A stretch of 64,000 bases of DNA from Piliocolobus tephrosceles (taxonomy: Eukaryota > Chordata > Mammalia > Primates > Cercopithecidae). The position numbers and the translations under genes are program-made. This document shows positions 1-11,094 of this stretch, piece after piece. Position 1 is the stretch's first letter, and the number at the start of each line of letters is the position of its first letter. The DNA is taken from assembly GCF_002776525.5 (NCBI RefSeq), contig NC_045443.1:55009307-55073306 (forward strand). The letters run 5' to 3'. The notes below the pieces were generated by a model. That model made no database searches. It was given only the letters and a program-made list of their open reading frames with translations, and was not told where the DNA came from.

Positions 1-244
1 GGTTAGAGTGCAGTGGCATGATCTCAGCTCACTGCAACCTCTGCCTCCCTGGTTCAAGTGATTCTCCTGCCTCAGCCTCCCTAGTGGCTGGGACTATAGG
101 ATGTGCCACCACACCTGGCTAATTTTTGTGTTTTTAGTAGAGACAGGGTTTCACCGGGTTGGCCAGGCTGGTCTTGAACTCCTGTCCTCAATCGATCTGC
201 CTGCCTCGGCTTCCCATTACAGACATGAGCCACTGTGCCTGGCC
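1..244 (-). mobile_element. Alu SINE, antisense, cut by window start
   Basis: Reverse complement of an AluS/J-like element. The internal block (cagtggcatgatctcagctc) and the end (gagccactgtgcctggcc) are recognisable. The 3' part of the element lies outside the window. Internal ORFs are Alu shadows. Confidence 0.9.
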
Positions 245-1728
245 AACATATGCTTTTTATACTCCCCAGACATAGGAACCCAGTGAGAAGGCCGGGCTGC
301 TCCCACCCAGAGACCCTGGAGGAGCCTGACATGGAAAATGGGCCGTGCGTCGTGTTGCTGGGAATTCTTGGTGATTCTTTGGCCAGGTCCTGGGCTGAAT
401 GTGGGCCGGGGATGGAGCCCTGCCTGGAATCAGTGATGCATCCTGAAATCTCTGGACCAGCCTGCACGGTGACGGAGACCACAGTGAGGCTGGCCGAGGA
501 CATTTCCCTCTTGTCCTCTCCAGCCTTGGCCCCGAGAACCAAGGGTCTAGGCTCATCTGGCTAGATGGATCCTGTTTTGGCCCAGCCCAGTATCCCTTTG
601 TTACTTGGGACCTGGGGAAAAAGGCCTGGCTTGGCTCACACTTGAGGAGGTTTGCCAAATGTGTTAGTTACCACTAAAAAGCTTGTAAACCTGGGGTGCA
701 GGATGCCGTGGGGGCCTGGGCTGGCTCGAGGATGTGCTGTTTAGAAGTTCCAGAAGTTCCCTGCTGGCTGGGAGGGAAGAATGTCCCTGCAGAGTCAGAG
801 GCGAGCCTGCCCTGGGCCTGGGCCAGCTTTCCCTCTCGCGGGCCCCTCTGCTCTGGGGGAGCTGTGTTCTCTTCTACTCAGGCAGCTTGGGAAAGACCAG
901 AGGCCCTTTCAGGGAAGGGAGAAAAAGGGAAACAGGCCTGAAATGACTGTGGTGAAAGCCCACTTCTGAGCTTCAGCCCAGAGCACAAATGCATTTTCTT
1001 CTCCGTTAAGAGAATGTGGAGAGTTCCAAGAGGTTGTTCAGGGAAAATATAGGGCCTCAGAGCGCTGGTACTAGGAGGACCTTAAAGACCAGTTAGGACA
1101 GCCCCTCATTTTACTGGAAGGCTAATTTGAAACAGAATGGAATTTGGCAGGGGCTGGGATGCCTTTTTTCTTCTTAGGCTTCATTTCCTGGAAAAGACAG
1201 TGTCCGTGATGAGCTGATTTCACTAATTCACTCTTTGCATTTTTTTTAAAACCTCAGTGGTCCAGATATGACTTCTTTTGAAGGTAACAGAGTTTGTGGC
1301 TTCCAGTGTGTTTTCAGTTTGGGGCCATAATTTCTGTTTTTTCATTAGAAATATTTGTTCACCACAGGCTTATTGCCAGTTCTTCCTATGCACAGCATCA
1401 GGCTGTGCTTGTGAATGGCTGAGGGAAGCTGGAAATAGGCGAAATCAGGAAAATACTGGAATAAGGCAGGGGCTGATGTGGTCTAGGAGAGTTAGAAGGT
1501 GGAGGCTGGCAGACTTGTGATTAAGGATGGTGTTTGGGCACCCTCAATGGGGAGAGACCAAGAGACCCTGGGTAGACATCTGTGCAGGGCCTAGGGACTC
1601 AGGACCCCCTGTGGATGCAGCTGAGCTGCACCTGGGAGGGCTCTGAGGTGGACAGGTCCCTGGCACAGGAAGCTTCAGAAAGAGGAGACTTGCACTGGGG
1701 CACCCAGGCATATCAGAAAAAGAACTAA
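245..1728. other. Intergenic, no feature recognised
   Basis: Moderately GC-rich unique-looking sequence. Short open frames lack coding-like features. Around 1045-1120 a stretch resembling an old interspersed repeat (a 'ccttaaagaccagttaggacag' type motif) is too diverged to assign. Confidence 0.4.

Positions 1729-1767
<39 letters not shown>
1729..1767. repeat. (TAA)n microsatellite
   Basis: About thirteen uninterrupted AAT units followed by an A-rich tract. Probably polymorphic. Confidence 0.95.
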
Positions 1768-1780
1768 TAAAAAAAAAAAG

Positions 1781-3390
1781 ACAGAGAGAGACAGAAACGG
1801 GGTGCAACAGAGTGAAGTGGGGCCTGAAATAATTATAAATGGTGGTGGTTATATCCTTTTTTGGGAGGGGCCCAGGAGGCTGCCAACTTTTATCTCATTT
1901 TCTGGACAGGCCTTTAGGTTACCTCTTCTATCCACCACCCAGTCACCAGAGAGTTAGTGCCTTCTGACAGAAGCAGCTCTTGGCAGAACACACGAGACAT
2001 AAGCAGCTGGGGCTGGGGGCAACACCTGCTAGGGGTGGGCTGGGAAGGAGACAGACATATGCTGGTGCAGGAGAGAAAAGTCTATCATAGCCTCCTGTCC
2101 TGGGAGGCAGAGTGGAGGAGTGTGCAATAGGGTTCGGGGAGGGACCGTCTCTGTCTCATTCATGTGGTAGCCCTGGTGCCTAACTCAGTGCCAGGCACAC
2201 CCTAAATAACAAAATCACTAAATAACGGAATGAGTGAAGTTAGCATATGCCTGAACACACAGAGTGCCATCCTCTTGAATCCTTATGTTAACCTGTATTT
2301 TTCTTCTCCAGGATTTATGGAATAATCAGGAATACGCCTTCCATGAGCTTTCGCCTTTAGAAAGGTTTTCTCATTGCTGGTGTGACAGAGCACACTGAGG
2401 CTCTGTTCCTTCAGTGATCTCAGCATAAAGACGCTCCATCTGACAGGGAAAGGGCGGGTGGGAGGAGGGCCAGGAGGACCCCCCAGGGCCCAGCTGGCTG
2501 TGCAGGATGCAGAGGGTGGGCTGGGACAGAGGCTGAGGGCAGAGTTCAGGGTGAGAGGAGGCAATAGCAGCTTTGTTAATTGTATCATGTCTTTCCTCCA
2601 GGAGACAACCCTAGGCCTATGCCTCATCCCCAGCAGGTGACCAATGGAGGAAAATAAAACAGAACTTCAACATGCTCTCTGATGAGCTTGAACCCCTGGT
2701 ACTGGCTGCTCTGAGAAGCCACAGGTTTCCTTCCTTGGACAATTTCAGAGCCCATCAATATGGTTTATGGAAAGGAAGTGTCACTGAGAGAGACCCTTGC
2801 TTCTCCTGGCAGCTCTTCTCCCTTGAGAAAGCTCCTCAACTTCTCCTGAGCTCGGTTTCAGAAGTGATTGTTCATCCTCTCCCATTGGGAGTCCTTCTGG
2901 GATGGGCTCTGTATATTCCTCCAGCAGCAGGGGGATGGATGAGATGACCTTTTCAGGTCACTCAGGAGATCCTCCAGTTTCTCAGGATGATCTAAGCATC
3001 TCCCTTTCCTTTAGAAGCTGTCAGAGCTAACTAAGCGTGGGTGTGGGCTCCTGGCAGCTACACCACCTCCCCTCCAATATTTAAAAGATCTTTCCTGGTT
3101 CTTAGGGTCTCCTAATCACAGCTCGTTTTTTCTGGGCTCTGCCTGAAAGGCCACATCCGTTTTTTTCCTGAAAGCTGGCTAGGTCCTGTGGCCTAAACAC
3201 GACCGCCCCTCAGCTCTAGAAATGGCTGATTTTCATTATGCCCTTTGCCAACCAGATTATTTCTTAAATTGCTCTCCCCCCTGCTGGGTGTTCTGGGACA
3301 CAGACGCCAGTGTGTGGGGTCCCCGGCTTTCCTTTCTCCCTGAGCAGCTGGAGAAGAGCCTCAGTTTCTCCACTGCACGCCCTGGCTTGA
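1781..3390. other. Intergenic; possible MIR scrap at about 2165-2240
   Basis: The piece 'ctcagtgccaggcac' followed by an 'aataacggaatgagtgaa' tail resembles the end of a MIR element. No gene or other element is recognisable. Confidence 0.35.
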
Positions 3391-3399
3391 GGGCAACAG

Positions 3400-3790
3400 C
3401 CCACCCAGTCGGGGGAGTGGGCCTCGTGCGCCCTCGGAGGCCCAGGTCCGCGGGGCCCCATCGAGGACCCCCTGAACCGCATCCCGCCGCGAGGCAACGT
3501 GGGGACCAAACTGCCGCGCCCCGAGCCCGCCGCCTCCTGTCCCCGAGTCCGAGGTCCACAAGGAAGAGCTGCGGGAGTGCAGGCCCGGGGAGGAGGCTTT
3601 GTGAACCGAGGCTCGGCGCGCCCCCGCCCGCGCCCCTCACGGGCAGCCGGGCCCAGGCCGCCGCCCGGGCCCCTCTGGGAAGGGCTTGGAGGCGACGCGG
3701 GGAGGGGGTCGGGGGAGGAGGGAGCGTTCCTGCAAATCACATGATTTTCCCGCTTATATAAATCACAGCTTGTTTTTCTCAACCGGCTGC
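3400..3790 (+). promoter_or_regulatory. CpG island with TATA-like core, orphan promoter candidate
   Basis: The stretch 3400-3720 is GC-rich with many CpG dinucleotides (e.g. ggctcggcgcgcccccgcccgc). It ends at a TCACATGA palindrome (M-box/E-box type) near 3738 and a TATA-like cttatataaatc near 3752-3763. That would place a + strand start near 3785. No recognisable coding sequence follows. A 179-codon open frame overlaps it but looks like a GC-driven chance ORF. It could be the 5' end of a noncoding RNA or a distal element. Confidence 0.5.
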
Positions 3791-3874
3791 AGACTTAAAG
3801 GTGCAGTGTCTTCTTTCTCTCCCAAGGGCAGAGGTTCCCCAGAGTGCTTTTGACGACCCCTGAGCTGGGCTGGA

Positions 3875-5330
3875 GTGGTTTCACCAAGGAGGGGTCAGGG
3901 TTCAGGGTTCAGGAATCCCCCCACCCATCCCCCATCCCCGGGATGTTTCCTTTTAGCTGAGGACCAGGGAGGGGCATGGAAATCCGATCGCCAAATCAGC
4001 AGGCAGAGCCGAGCTGGGGCGGCCTCCAGCGCCTCGCCTCGGTCGGCGATCACTCTGGAGACCAGCGATGCCTGTGGGGGACTCTGAGCTGAGGGGTTAC
4101 AGTGAAATTGGTCTGTGGCGGATTTGCGGTGGCCAAGAGCAGACTTCTAATGGTGATGCTTACTGTTCTGACCAGCCCTGGTTATTTGTTTGAGACCAAG
4201 TTATGTGGGCAGAAAGACAAGCTCAACATATATATCCAGCACCTATCATCTACCTATTAGGCACTGTAGGGAGAAACCAAGACCTTTAAGACAGTCGTCA
4301 CCTTCAAGTGGTTTATAGGATTTAGGTGATGAGATATGTAGATACAGACATAGAGGCAGACCTGAGATACAGAGATTAAATAGCACTAGTCAGTTTCAAT
4401 ACCTGTTCCAGGCTAAACAGAAGAGCCTTACAAGGCTGAGCATAATTACTTGCTTGATCAACAGTACAGACAATGAGTCCTGCAGGCCTTGGGAGAAGGG
4501 CTCTGGAGGCCCTGACTGAGAGGTGGGCCAGAGGCAGGAGGGGGACAGGCAGCTGGGGGAGGAGGGACGGCATGTGTCAGGAGCGGAGAAAGGAGCATGA
4601 TGTTGGAGTAATCCCTTTGCTAAACTGAGGAACTGGAGAGAGGGGGAGTGGGGGATGAGGGTGGGAAGCTGTTGGGGGGCCAGGTGCAGTTGGCCTTGAG
4701 TGCAGGGCTGAGTGTGGACTTGGTCTGGTGAAGGCAGTGGGCGAGCCTGCAGAGATGGGAGGGCAGGTGAATGGTATGATGAAGGGGGTGTTTTCAAGGA
4801 CCACAAGTCTGGCAGTAGTGTGCAGGATAAACTCGAAGCATTGACAGAGACCCGTTGGAGGCTTCTGCAAGGAACCAGGCTGATATAAGGTCACAGTGCT
4901 GGAGTGTTAAGAGAAAAGGTGAAAATGAACAGTGAGAACTAAGAGATTTTGAAGAAAGAATGGAGATAATTGAGTGATTGTGTATACAGAAAAGGGGAGA
5001 AATCACCAGAAGTGATGTGGATTTTGAGCATGGGTGGCATGGAGAAGAGGGCAGCCCTTGTGGTGGGGCTGCGAGTGGCCAGGGGAGGAGCTCCTTTTGG
5101 AGATGGCGTTTGTGAAGACAGTGGGCTCTTAACTGGGAAATGTCCAGTGGGCTGGAAGTCAGAGGAAATAACTCAAGGGATGAAAGAGATCTTGCAGATA
5201 TTACAGGGAGATCACAGAAAGGGAGAAAGAGAAGTAGGGCCAGGGGACACCCATGTTTAGGAGAAGGTGCCGCTGGCAAGGCTGTGGAAGGAATGTTCAT
5301 ACCCCAGGGACAGACCAACCTGGGCACGAA
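3875..5330. other. Intergenic, possible ancient repeat relics
   Basis: Purine-rich on the + strand. The section 4230-5280 reads like a very old mid-repetitive element (agcacctatcatctacctattaggcactg near 4240, later gaggtgggccagaggcagg and similar), but I cannot name the family. No gene is recognised. Confidence 0.3.
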
Positions 5331-5334
5331 GTGT

Positions 5335-5490
5335 CTCTGCCTGACCTTGGCCAAGTTGTTTATTCTGTCTGCACCTCAGTTTTCTCATCCATAAAATGGC
5401 ACTAACAGCACTTGCCTTACTTTCTGTGATGATGACGTGAAATGTCTGAAGCATGTCACACACTGCACAGTGTCTGGCGCAGGGCAAGCG
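5335..5490 (+). repeat. MIR SINE relic
   Basis: The core 'tgaccttggccaagttgttt', then 'cctcagttttctcatcc' and 'aaaatggcactaacagcac', follows the MIR consensus order on the + strand. Confidence 0.75.
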
Positions 5491-5744
5491 CCAGCTGTTC
5501 TTCCTTTCCGCACTTCCCTTCCTGCCACACCCTCTATGTCCTTTCATGGCAGGCACCTGAACACAGTTTCTCACCTTTCAAATTGTTGTTTCTCTTCTTA
5601 CTCCTCCTCTGCTTCATCTCCTTCTTCTTTTTCTAGTAGAAACACACAGTCTTGTTTGCATGACTAATTATTTGAACTGGAAATACCCTCCATTACGAAG
5701 GAAGGAAATAATAAATTTTTTTCCTAAGGGCCTCTTAGCTGAAG

Positions 5745-5850
5745 CTGGCTATTACCTCACTGGATCCTTCCAGCAGCCCTGCAGGGTTTGGGAAGGCAGG
5801 TATTATCAGGCCTTTTTCCCCCCTACAGCTGAAGAAATGGAAGAATGGTT
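5745..5850 (-). repeat. MIR-family relic, antisense
   Basis: 'cagcagccctgcagggtttgg', then 'aggtattatcaggcc', then 'cagctgaagaaatgg' matches the reverse-complement MIR layout (caaccctatgaggtag / attattatccc / cagatgaggaaac). Confidence 0.55.
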
Positions 5851-5859
5851 GTAAAAAGT

Positions 5860-6895
5860 TTTATTATTCTGTTGAGAACCACATGTCTAATCAGTACTCT
5901 CTAGTTCAGAGCTTTCTAAACTTCTATTTGTAGCCCTTTATTTTTGGAAATAATTTTACTCAGTAGTCAAATAAAATAGATATAGGCAACCCAGTTCTGG
6001 TTTCAGTGCAGTGGGGAGGTTCTGAGTCACGACTGCTTGGCTGTGCTCCCACTCCCAGCCCCAGGCCAGGCTGAGAAGTGGGGCTTTCCTTGTGGGGTAA
6101 CCCAGCACCCAGAGCCTCTCCCTCTACACTAAGCTTCATTCTTTTCCTTTTTAGCCACAAACTTCCCGACTGTGAAAGCCAGGCCCCAGCCCAAGAAGGT
6201 TTCACAGACCCCTAGGTGTACCCTCTGTGTGAGCCAAGTGTTGATTCTGGCAATGATGCCAACAGCCCAGCTCTGCCCAGCTTTCAGCTGCACGAGCGTG
6301 AACCAGCTGAGCTTGGGGCAAGGCAGAAGGCCAGGTGCACCGTCTCTGGTCAGGCAGGGTGAACAGCAGCACCTGAAGTCATGGCGGCCGGGGAACCACC
6401 CTGGCTGGGGCATGCTAACCCACCCTGCTAATATGCTTTGGGTCATAATTTCCTTTTTGAATGAGTTTCTTAAAAAAAAAAAAACTTGTTAGGTGAAAAG
6501 ACAGTTTTGGTTTTTAGAATGGTGATTTGAGTAAGGCAAGTATTGGTAAAATGCTCTGTGGATAGTTATCGCATACAGTAATGCTTACATAAGATAAACT
6601 CCTGGCAATGGAATTGGATGAAAGTATATATACATTAAATTTTAAAATATACACTATTTAAGGCATATGAATAGACATAAAAAAAAGCAGCTTAAAAAAT
6701 GACACTGTCAACACAAGCAGAATGCTGCTTTATACCACCCCGATCTTGCCATCGCTTCCCTTCTACCTGGAGGACACCAGGATCTAGAATTTGGCGTTTA
6801 TCATTCCTGTACAATGCTTTGAATGTTTTTACATTTTACGTAAATTATATTTTACTGTATGTATTCTTCTGAAACTTGCATCTTTCATTGTTGTG
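5860..6895. other. Intergenic, no feature recognised
   Basis: Mixed-composition sequence. The ORFs on both strands at 5960-6492 mirror each other and show no recognisable protein. Confidence 0.35.
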
Positions 6896-6897
6896 AT

Positions 6898-7490
6898 TCA
6901 GGGTGTTGTTCTGTTGCCCATGCTGAGTAGTGGTGTGAACATGGCTCATTATAACCTCTAACTCCTGGCCTCAAACTGCTACAACAGCCTCCCGAGTAGG
7001 TAGGACTACAGGCTTGCGCCACCATGCCTGGCTGATGAAAACAAATTTTTTTTTTTTTTTTTTGGATACAGAGTCTCGCTCTGTTGCCCAGGCTGGAGTG
7101 CAGTGGCATGATCTCAGCTCACTACAACCTTTGCTGCCCAGGTTCAAGTGATTCTCCTGCCTCAGCCTCCTGAGTAGCTGGGATTACAGGCGCCTGCCAC
7201 CGCACCTGGCTAATTTTTTGGTAGTTTTTAGTAGAGATGGGGTTTCATCATCTTGGCCAAGCTGGTCTTGATCTCCTGACCTCGTGATCCACCCACCTTG
7301 GCCTCCCAAAGTGCTGGGATTACAGGCGTGAGCCACTGTGCCTGGCGAAAACAAATTTTTTGTGGCGACTGAGTCTCCTTATGTGGCGCAGGCTCTTCTT
7401 GAACTCTGGGCCTCAAGCAATCCTCCTGCCTCAGCCTCCCGGGTAGCTGGGATTACATAGGCATGCACCACTGTTCCTGGCTGAAACTTG
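6898..7490 (-). mobile_element. Old Alu (J-like), split by a younger Alu
   Basis: The two halves, 6898-7036 and 7347-7490, form one antisense AluJ-like element. The later Alu at 7052-7346 separates them. Confidence 0.8.
7052..7346 (-). mobile_element. Alu (S/Y-like), antisense, nested in an Alu
   Basis: Full length with a poly-T lead. Flanked by direct repeats of gaaaacaaattttt (about 7037-7051 and 7347-7361), the TSD of this insertion inside an older Alu. Confidence 0.92.
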
Positions 7491-7808
7491 CATTGCCTTT
7501 TCCTTAGTATTATATTTCTGAGATTCTTCCATGTTCCTACCTTTTTAAAGCAAATTTATTTTCACTGTATAACTTCAAATTGTATGAATATACTACAATT
7601 ATGTATCCATTTTCTGGTTACTGAACATTAAACTTGTACCAGTTTTTTTTTTTTTCTGTCACAAACAGTGCTTCTATGAACATTCTTGTATACATCATCT
7701 CTTGCTTGTATATGTGTGGGGGTTTCTCTAGGATATTTGCTTAGGAGTGGAATTACTGACTGGTTCATAGATTATGGGAATCTTCAATGATATTGGAAGT
7801 ATTCTCCA

Positions 7809-8421
7809 GGCTGGGCACGGTGGCTCACGCCTGTAATTCCAGCACTTTGGGAGGCTGAGGTGGGCGGATCACATGAGGTCAGAAGTTCGAGAGCAGCCTG
7901 CCCAACATGGTGAAACCCAGTCTCTACTAAAAAAATATAAAACTTGGCAGGGCGCAGTGGCTTGCGCCTGTAATCCCAGCACTTTGGGAGGCCGAGGGGG
8001 GCGGCTCACGAGGTCAGGAGATCAAGACCATGCTGGCTAACACAGTGAAACCCCGTCTCTACTAAAAATACAAAAAAATTAGCCGGGCGTGGTGGCAGGC
8101 GCCTGTAGTCCCAGCTACTCAGGAGGCTGAGGCAGGAGAATGGCGTGAACCTGGGAGGCGGAGCTCGCAGTGAGCCGAGATCACGCCACTGCACTCCAGC
8201 CTGGGGGACAGAGCGAGAGTCTGTCTCAAAAAAAAAAAAAAAAAAAAACCCAAAAATTAGCTGGCTGTGGTGGCATGAGCCTGTGATCCCAGCTACTTGG
8301 AGGCTGAAGCAGGAGAATTGCTTGAACCCAGGAGACAGAGGTGCAGTGAGCAGACACTGCACCACTGCACTCCAGCCTGGGTGACAGAGTGAGATTCTGT
8401 CTCAAAAAAAAAAAAAAAAAA
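7809..8421 (+). mobile_element. AluS-like, split by an AluY-like insertion
   Basis: The left part is 7809-7943 and the right part is 8249-8421. A younger Alu inserted in the middle A-rich linker separates them. The whole sits inside the antisense L1. Confidence 0.85.
7946..8248 (+). mobile_element. AluY-like, nested in an Alu
   Basis: Full-length element (ggcagggcgcagtggcttgc to its A-tail) with Y-type features such as 'aggagatcaagaccatgctg' and 'ggcgtgaacc'. Confidence 0.9.
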
Positions 8422-8780
8422 GAAGTCTTTTCCAAAGTGGTTATTGTAATTTACAGTCTTATCCACAGCCAGTTACTCCACCTCCTTACCATCACTTACT
8501 GTTGTCAAACTTTCAAGTTTTGTGAATTTGATTGGTATGAAATGCTTTCTTGTTGTGGTTTACATTTCTCTGATTACTAGTGAAGTTAGGCATCTCTTCA
8601 CATAATTTTTTTTGCTATACGTATCTCCTCTTATGATAATTACCTTTGCCCATTTTCTTCTTTTGGAGTGCTTGTCCTTTCCATACTGATTATAGAATTC
8701 CATTAAATATTATGCTTACTAGTCTGTTATCAGTTAAATGTTTTGCAAATATATTTCCCATCTGTTGATTATCTTTTCAC

Positions 8781-8938
8781 TTTTTTTTTTTCTTGAGACA
8801 GGGAGGGTCTCAGTCTGCTGCCCAGGCTGTAGCGCAATGGTGCGATCACAGCTCAGTGTAGCCTCGAACTCTTGGGTTCAGGTGATCCTCCTGCCTTGAG
8901 CTGGGAATACAGGCGTGCACCATCATGCTTGGCTATTT
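8781..8938 (-). mobile_element. Partial Alu/FLAM, antisense
   Basis: Poly-T followed by one diverged Alu arm. Short direct repeats (ttttcact) flank it at about 8774 and 8939. Confidence 0.7.
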
Positions 8939-8943
8939 TTTCA

Positions 8944-9300
8944 CTGTTAAAATGAGTGGACTTTTGATGAACAGAAGTTGATGTAATATAGTTGAGTTTT
9001 GTATTTAAATTTTTGATATTGTTAATTTCTCAGCTTGTACTTCTGCCAATAGTGTATAAGTGCCTGGTTTTCCACACTCCTGCCAACACTGGGCCTGAAT
9101 GATTTTAATTTTTTAAATCTGATAGGTGAAAATGGTGTCTCACTGTTTTGATCTGTCTTAATTATGGGTAAGCTTGAGCATATTTTCACAGGCTACTGGC
9201 CTTTTACATTTATTTTTCTGTTTTCTTCATTTTTCTATTGAGTAGTTTGCTTTTTCCTAATTGATTTGTGAAGGCTTTCTGAATACTAAAGAAATATATC
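8944..9300 (-). mobile_element. Old L1 fragments, antisense
   Basis: 'gttaaaatgagtggac' to 'gatgaacagaag' continues the L1 before it. From about 9020, 'ccacactcctgccaacactg' and 'gataggtgaaaatggtgtc' repeat a region already seen near 8440, so a second L1 copy begins here. Confidence 0.6.
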
Positions 9301-10190
9301 CTGTTTCTGCCATGTGTGTGGCTACATGCTGCATGTGTACCTCCTCACTGCAGGCCATTGAGGATGAAACTAGAAAAACCTGAGCCTCTGTACCACATTT
9401 GCCCGCTTTGGCCCTTGAACACTAGCTGTGTTGCACAAGAATGTAAAAAGCTGCAATTGGAGTCTTTGTGGAGGCGGCAGGAGGAGCAATGTAGTTCTGT
9501 GTAACTAGGAGCAACTAGGGTAGGGAGTGTGCACGCTGTGGATGCCCATCTTCTATTAAAGGGTAAAACAAACAGAGATGGGAGAGAAAGTTGGAGTTGG
9601 AGCAATAGAAATGTGGCCTTGATTCTCATTTCTTAAGTGAAACGTTACTAATGCCCTGGTGAAGAATTCTGAAGTGCCTTGTGTAGCTTGGCTGCCCTTG
9701 GCTGGTGGTAAAAGTGGTGAAATGGAATAGTTCTAAGGGTCTGGCCTGTACCAGGCATGCAGCCCTGATGGAGGCTCAAGAAAGCTGATTTGCTCCAGGT
9801 CACAGGGCTGTCAGTGGCTAAGCTTGGATTCAACTCTGGGACTAGCTCACTCTTCAGCCCCGTTCTTTGCAGCATACTAATGGTTCTACCATGATTAGTC
9901 TCAATTAGGGGAAGACTTGGCTTCTATAAGGAGATCAGGAGAGCCTCATAACAAAAGAGTCAAATTAGAACATATTTTAAATAGATTGCCATCTCAACAG
10001 TGAAATTTCATATTTCTATGTTTTAATGTCAATAATTGACTTAAGTAGTCCCTCTTGGAGCACACAGGTAAATTAACAGTAATTATAATTGGGCTCTATT
10101 GAAAAACAGCAATAGACTTAATAGTCCTGTTCATGCCTGAAAGAATGTTCAACGGAGAAACCAGCCAAGATTCCATTTTTCCCTGTCTTG
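9301..10190. other. Intergenic, no feature recognised
   Basis: A 62-codon open frame at 9316-9504 has no recognisable homology. I see no splice or promoter context for it. Confidence 0.35.
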
Positions 10191-10194
10191 CATT

Positions 10195-10420
10195 CAGTAC
10201 AATTTGGATGACATTAAACTTTCTCTTCACTCATTTACTCATCCATCAACTGCTTACCACATTCACATTCTGTGCCACTTTGTTAAGAGCTGAAAGAGTG
10301 GTGAACAGACCTAGGGCCTGCCCTTACGGAGCCTACAGTCTAGTGAGAGGGATAATCAATAAACAAGTAAACAAATAAAATACTTAACAGCTGTCGTAAG
10401 TGCTGTGAGGTACATACACA
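10195..10420. repeat. Ancient interspersed repeat, family unassigned
   Basis: 'ctcatttactcatccatcaac', then 'tgtgccactttgttaagagc', 'cttacggagcctacagtctag' and 'aataaacaagtaaacaaata' follow a common mammalian mid-repetitive pattern. Similar pieces occur near 4240, 12830, 36610 and 49930. Confidence 0.45.
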
Positions 10421-10540
10421 CGTGCTGTGACAGAGAATATTATGGGATTGACTTTAGTGGGCAGGTCAGGGAAGGTCACACACATTCTGTGGGTGTTTGG
10501 GTACTAACATTTATTTTGGAATTAAAAATACCTCCTACAG

Positions 10541-11076
10541 GTCTTTTGCTGCAACCATGCCAGCAGGAGCATCAGGAGCCTGGGCTCAGAGCAGGACGCC
10601 TCGGGTTGTTTTAAGAAAATGGCAGATGAACTGGGTGTGGAGGAAATCGCCAGCTTTCATAAGGTCAAGCTGAGGAAAATGGGGATGCAGAACACCCTGC
10701 CAACTAACCCAAGAGACTGCTGAGCAGGAGAAGCGGTGAGAGACTTCCTAAGAGCCTGGAGGATTCCCTACCCCATCATCTTCCGGACTTCATCTGCCAT
10801 GTGGAGGAAGCTGATTATACGAGGGTTTTTCTTTCTTTCTTTCTTTTTTTTTTTTTGGCCATGCCATGAGGTGTGTTTTATTTTCAATAATCATACAAAT
10901 AATTTTCTATAATTAAAAATCATACAAATAATTTTCTATAATGAAAATCATACAAATAATTTTCTGTAATGAAAATTAATACAAATAATTTTATATTAAT
11001 CATACATTAAAGAACATTATTTGTACGATTACTGAAAATAAAAAACACCTCATGACATGGCAAAAAGAACCCAAAA
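10541..11076 (+). pseudogene. TMSB10: TMSB10 (thymosin beta-10) processed retrocopy, internally inverted
   Basis: An intronless copy of the thymosin beta-10 mRNA. From ATG at 10619 the frame begins M-A-D, passes through E-I-A-S-F and then N-T-L-P-T, and meets a stop at 10721-10723. That is 34 codons against 44 in the real protein. Beyond the stop, 'gagcaggagaagcgg' and 'cctaagagcctggaggattcc' continue the parental reading and 3'UTR. The distal 3'UTR end (ttatttgtac through aacacctcatgacatgg) is sense at 11018-11060. The middle of the UTR is replaced by an inverted copy of that end (10857-10900) plus tandem copies. The actin-binding peptide is broken. Shared cctccta near 10531 and 11079 may be the TSD. 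Confidence 0.85.
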
Positions 11077-11090
11077 CCCTCCTATAATCA
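10812..11090. repeat. Imperfect palindrome with tandem repeats in its centre
   Basis: Left arm 10812-10900 and right arm about 11015-11090 are reverse complements, including catg(c/t)catgaggtg, the poly-A/poly-T and the flank (c)ctataatca. Between them lie three to four copies of a 27-29-bp unit (atcatacaaataattttct) at about 10891-10995. A (TTTC)n run sits in the left arm. Confidence 0.85.
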
Positions 11091-11094
11091 ATTT

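Larger units (their letters stand above)
7500..8780 (-). mobile_element. Old L1 fragment, antisense, interrupted by Alus
   Basis: Landmarks of the reverse-complement L1 3' region occur in order: 'acaattatgtatccattttctg', 'cttctatgaacattcttgta', 'gtggaattactgac', then after the Alus 'tttacatttctctgattac' and 'cctttgcccattttctt'. It is diverged (L1M-like). Confidence 0.7.

Noticed and set aside
3222..3782. Overlapping 172-179 codon ORFs on both strands
   Set aside because: They lie in the CpG island, have biased GC-driven composition and no recognisable protein, and mirror each other. Treated as chance frames.
9316..9504. 62-codon ORF as a small gene
   Set aside because: No homology, no splice or promoter support, and ordinary length for a chance ORF.
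10619..10723. Possible functional thymosin-like microprotein
   Set aside because: Deletions, substitutions in the actin-binding part and an early stop; 34 codons only. A broken retrocopy is the simpler reading.
10888..10995. CRISPR-like spaced repeats
   Set aside because: The repeats are contiguous tandem copies with no unique spacers, in a primate genome.
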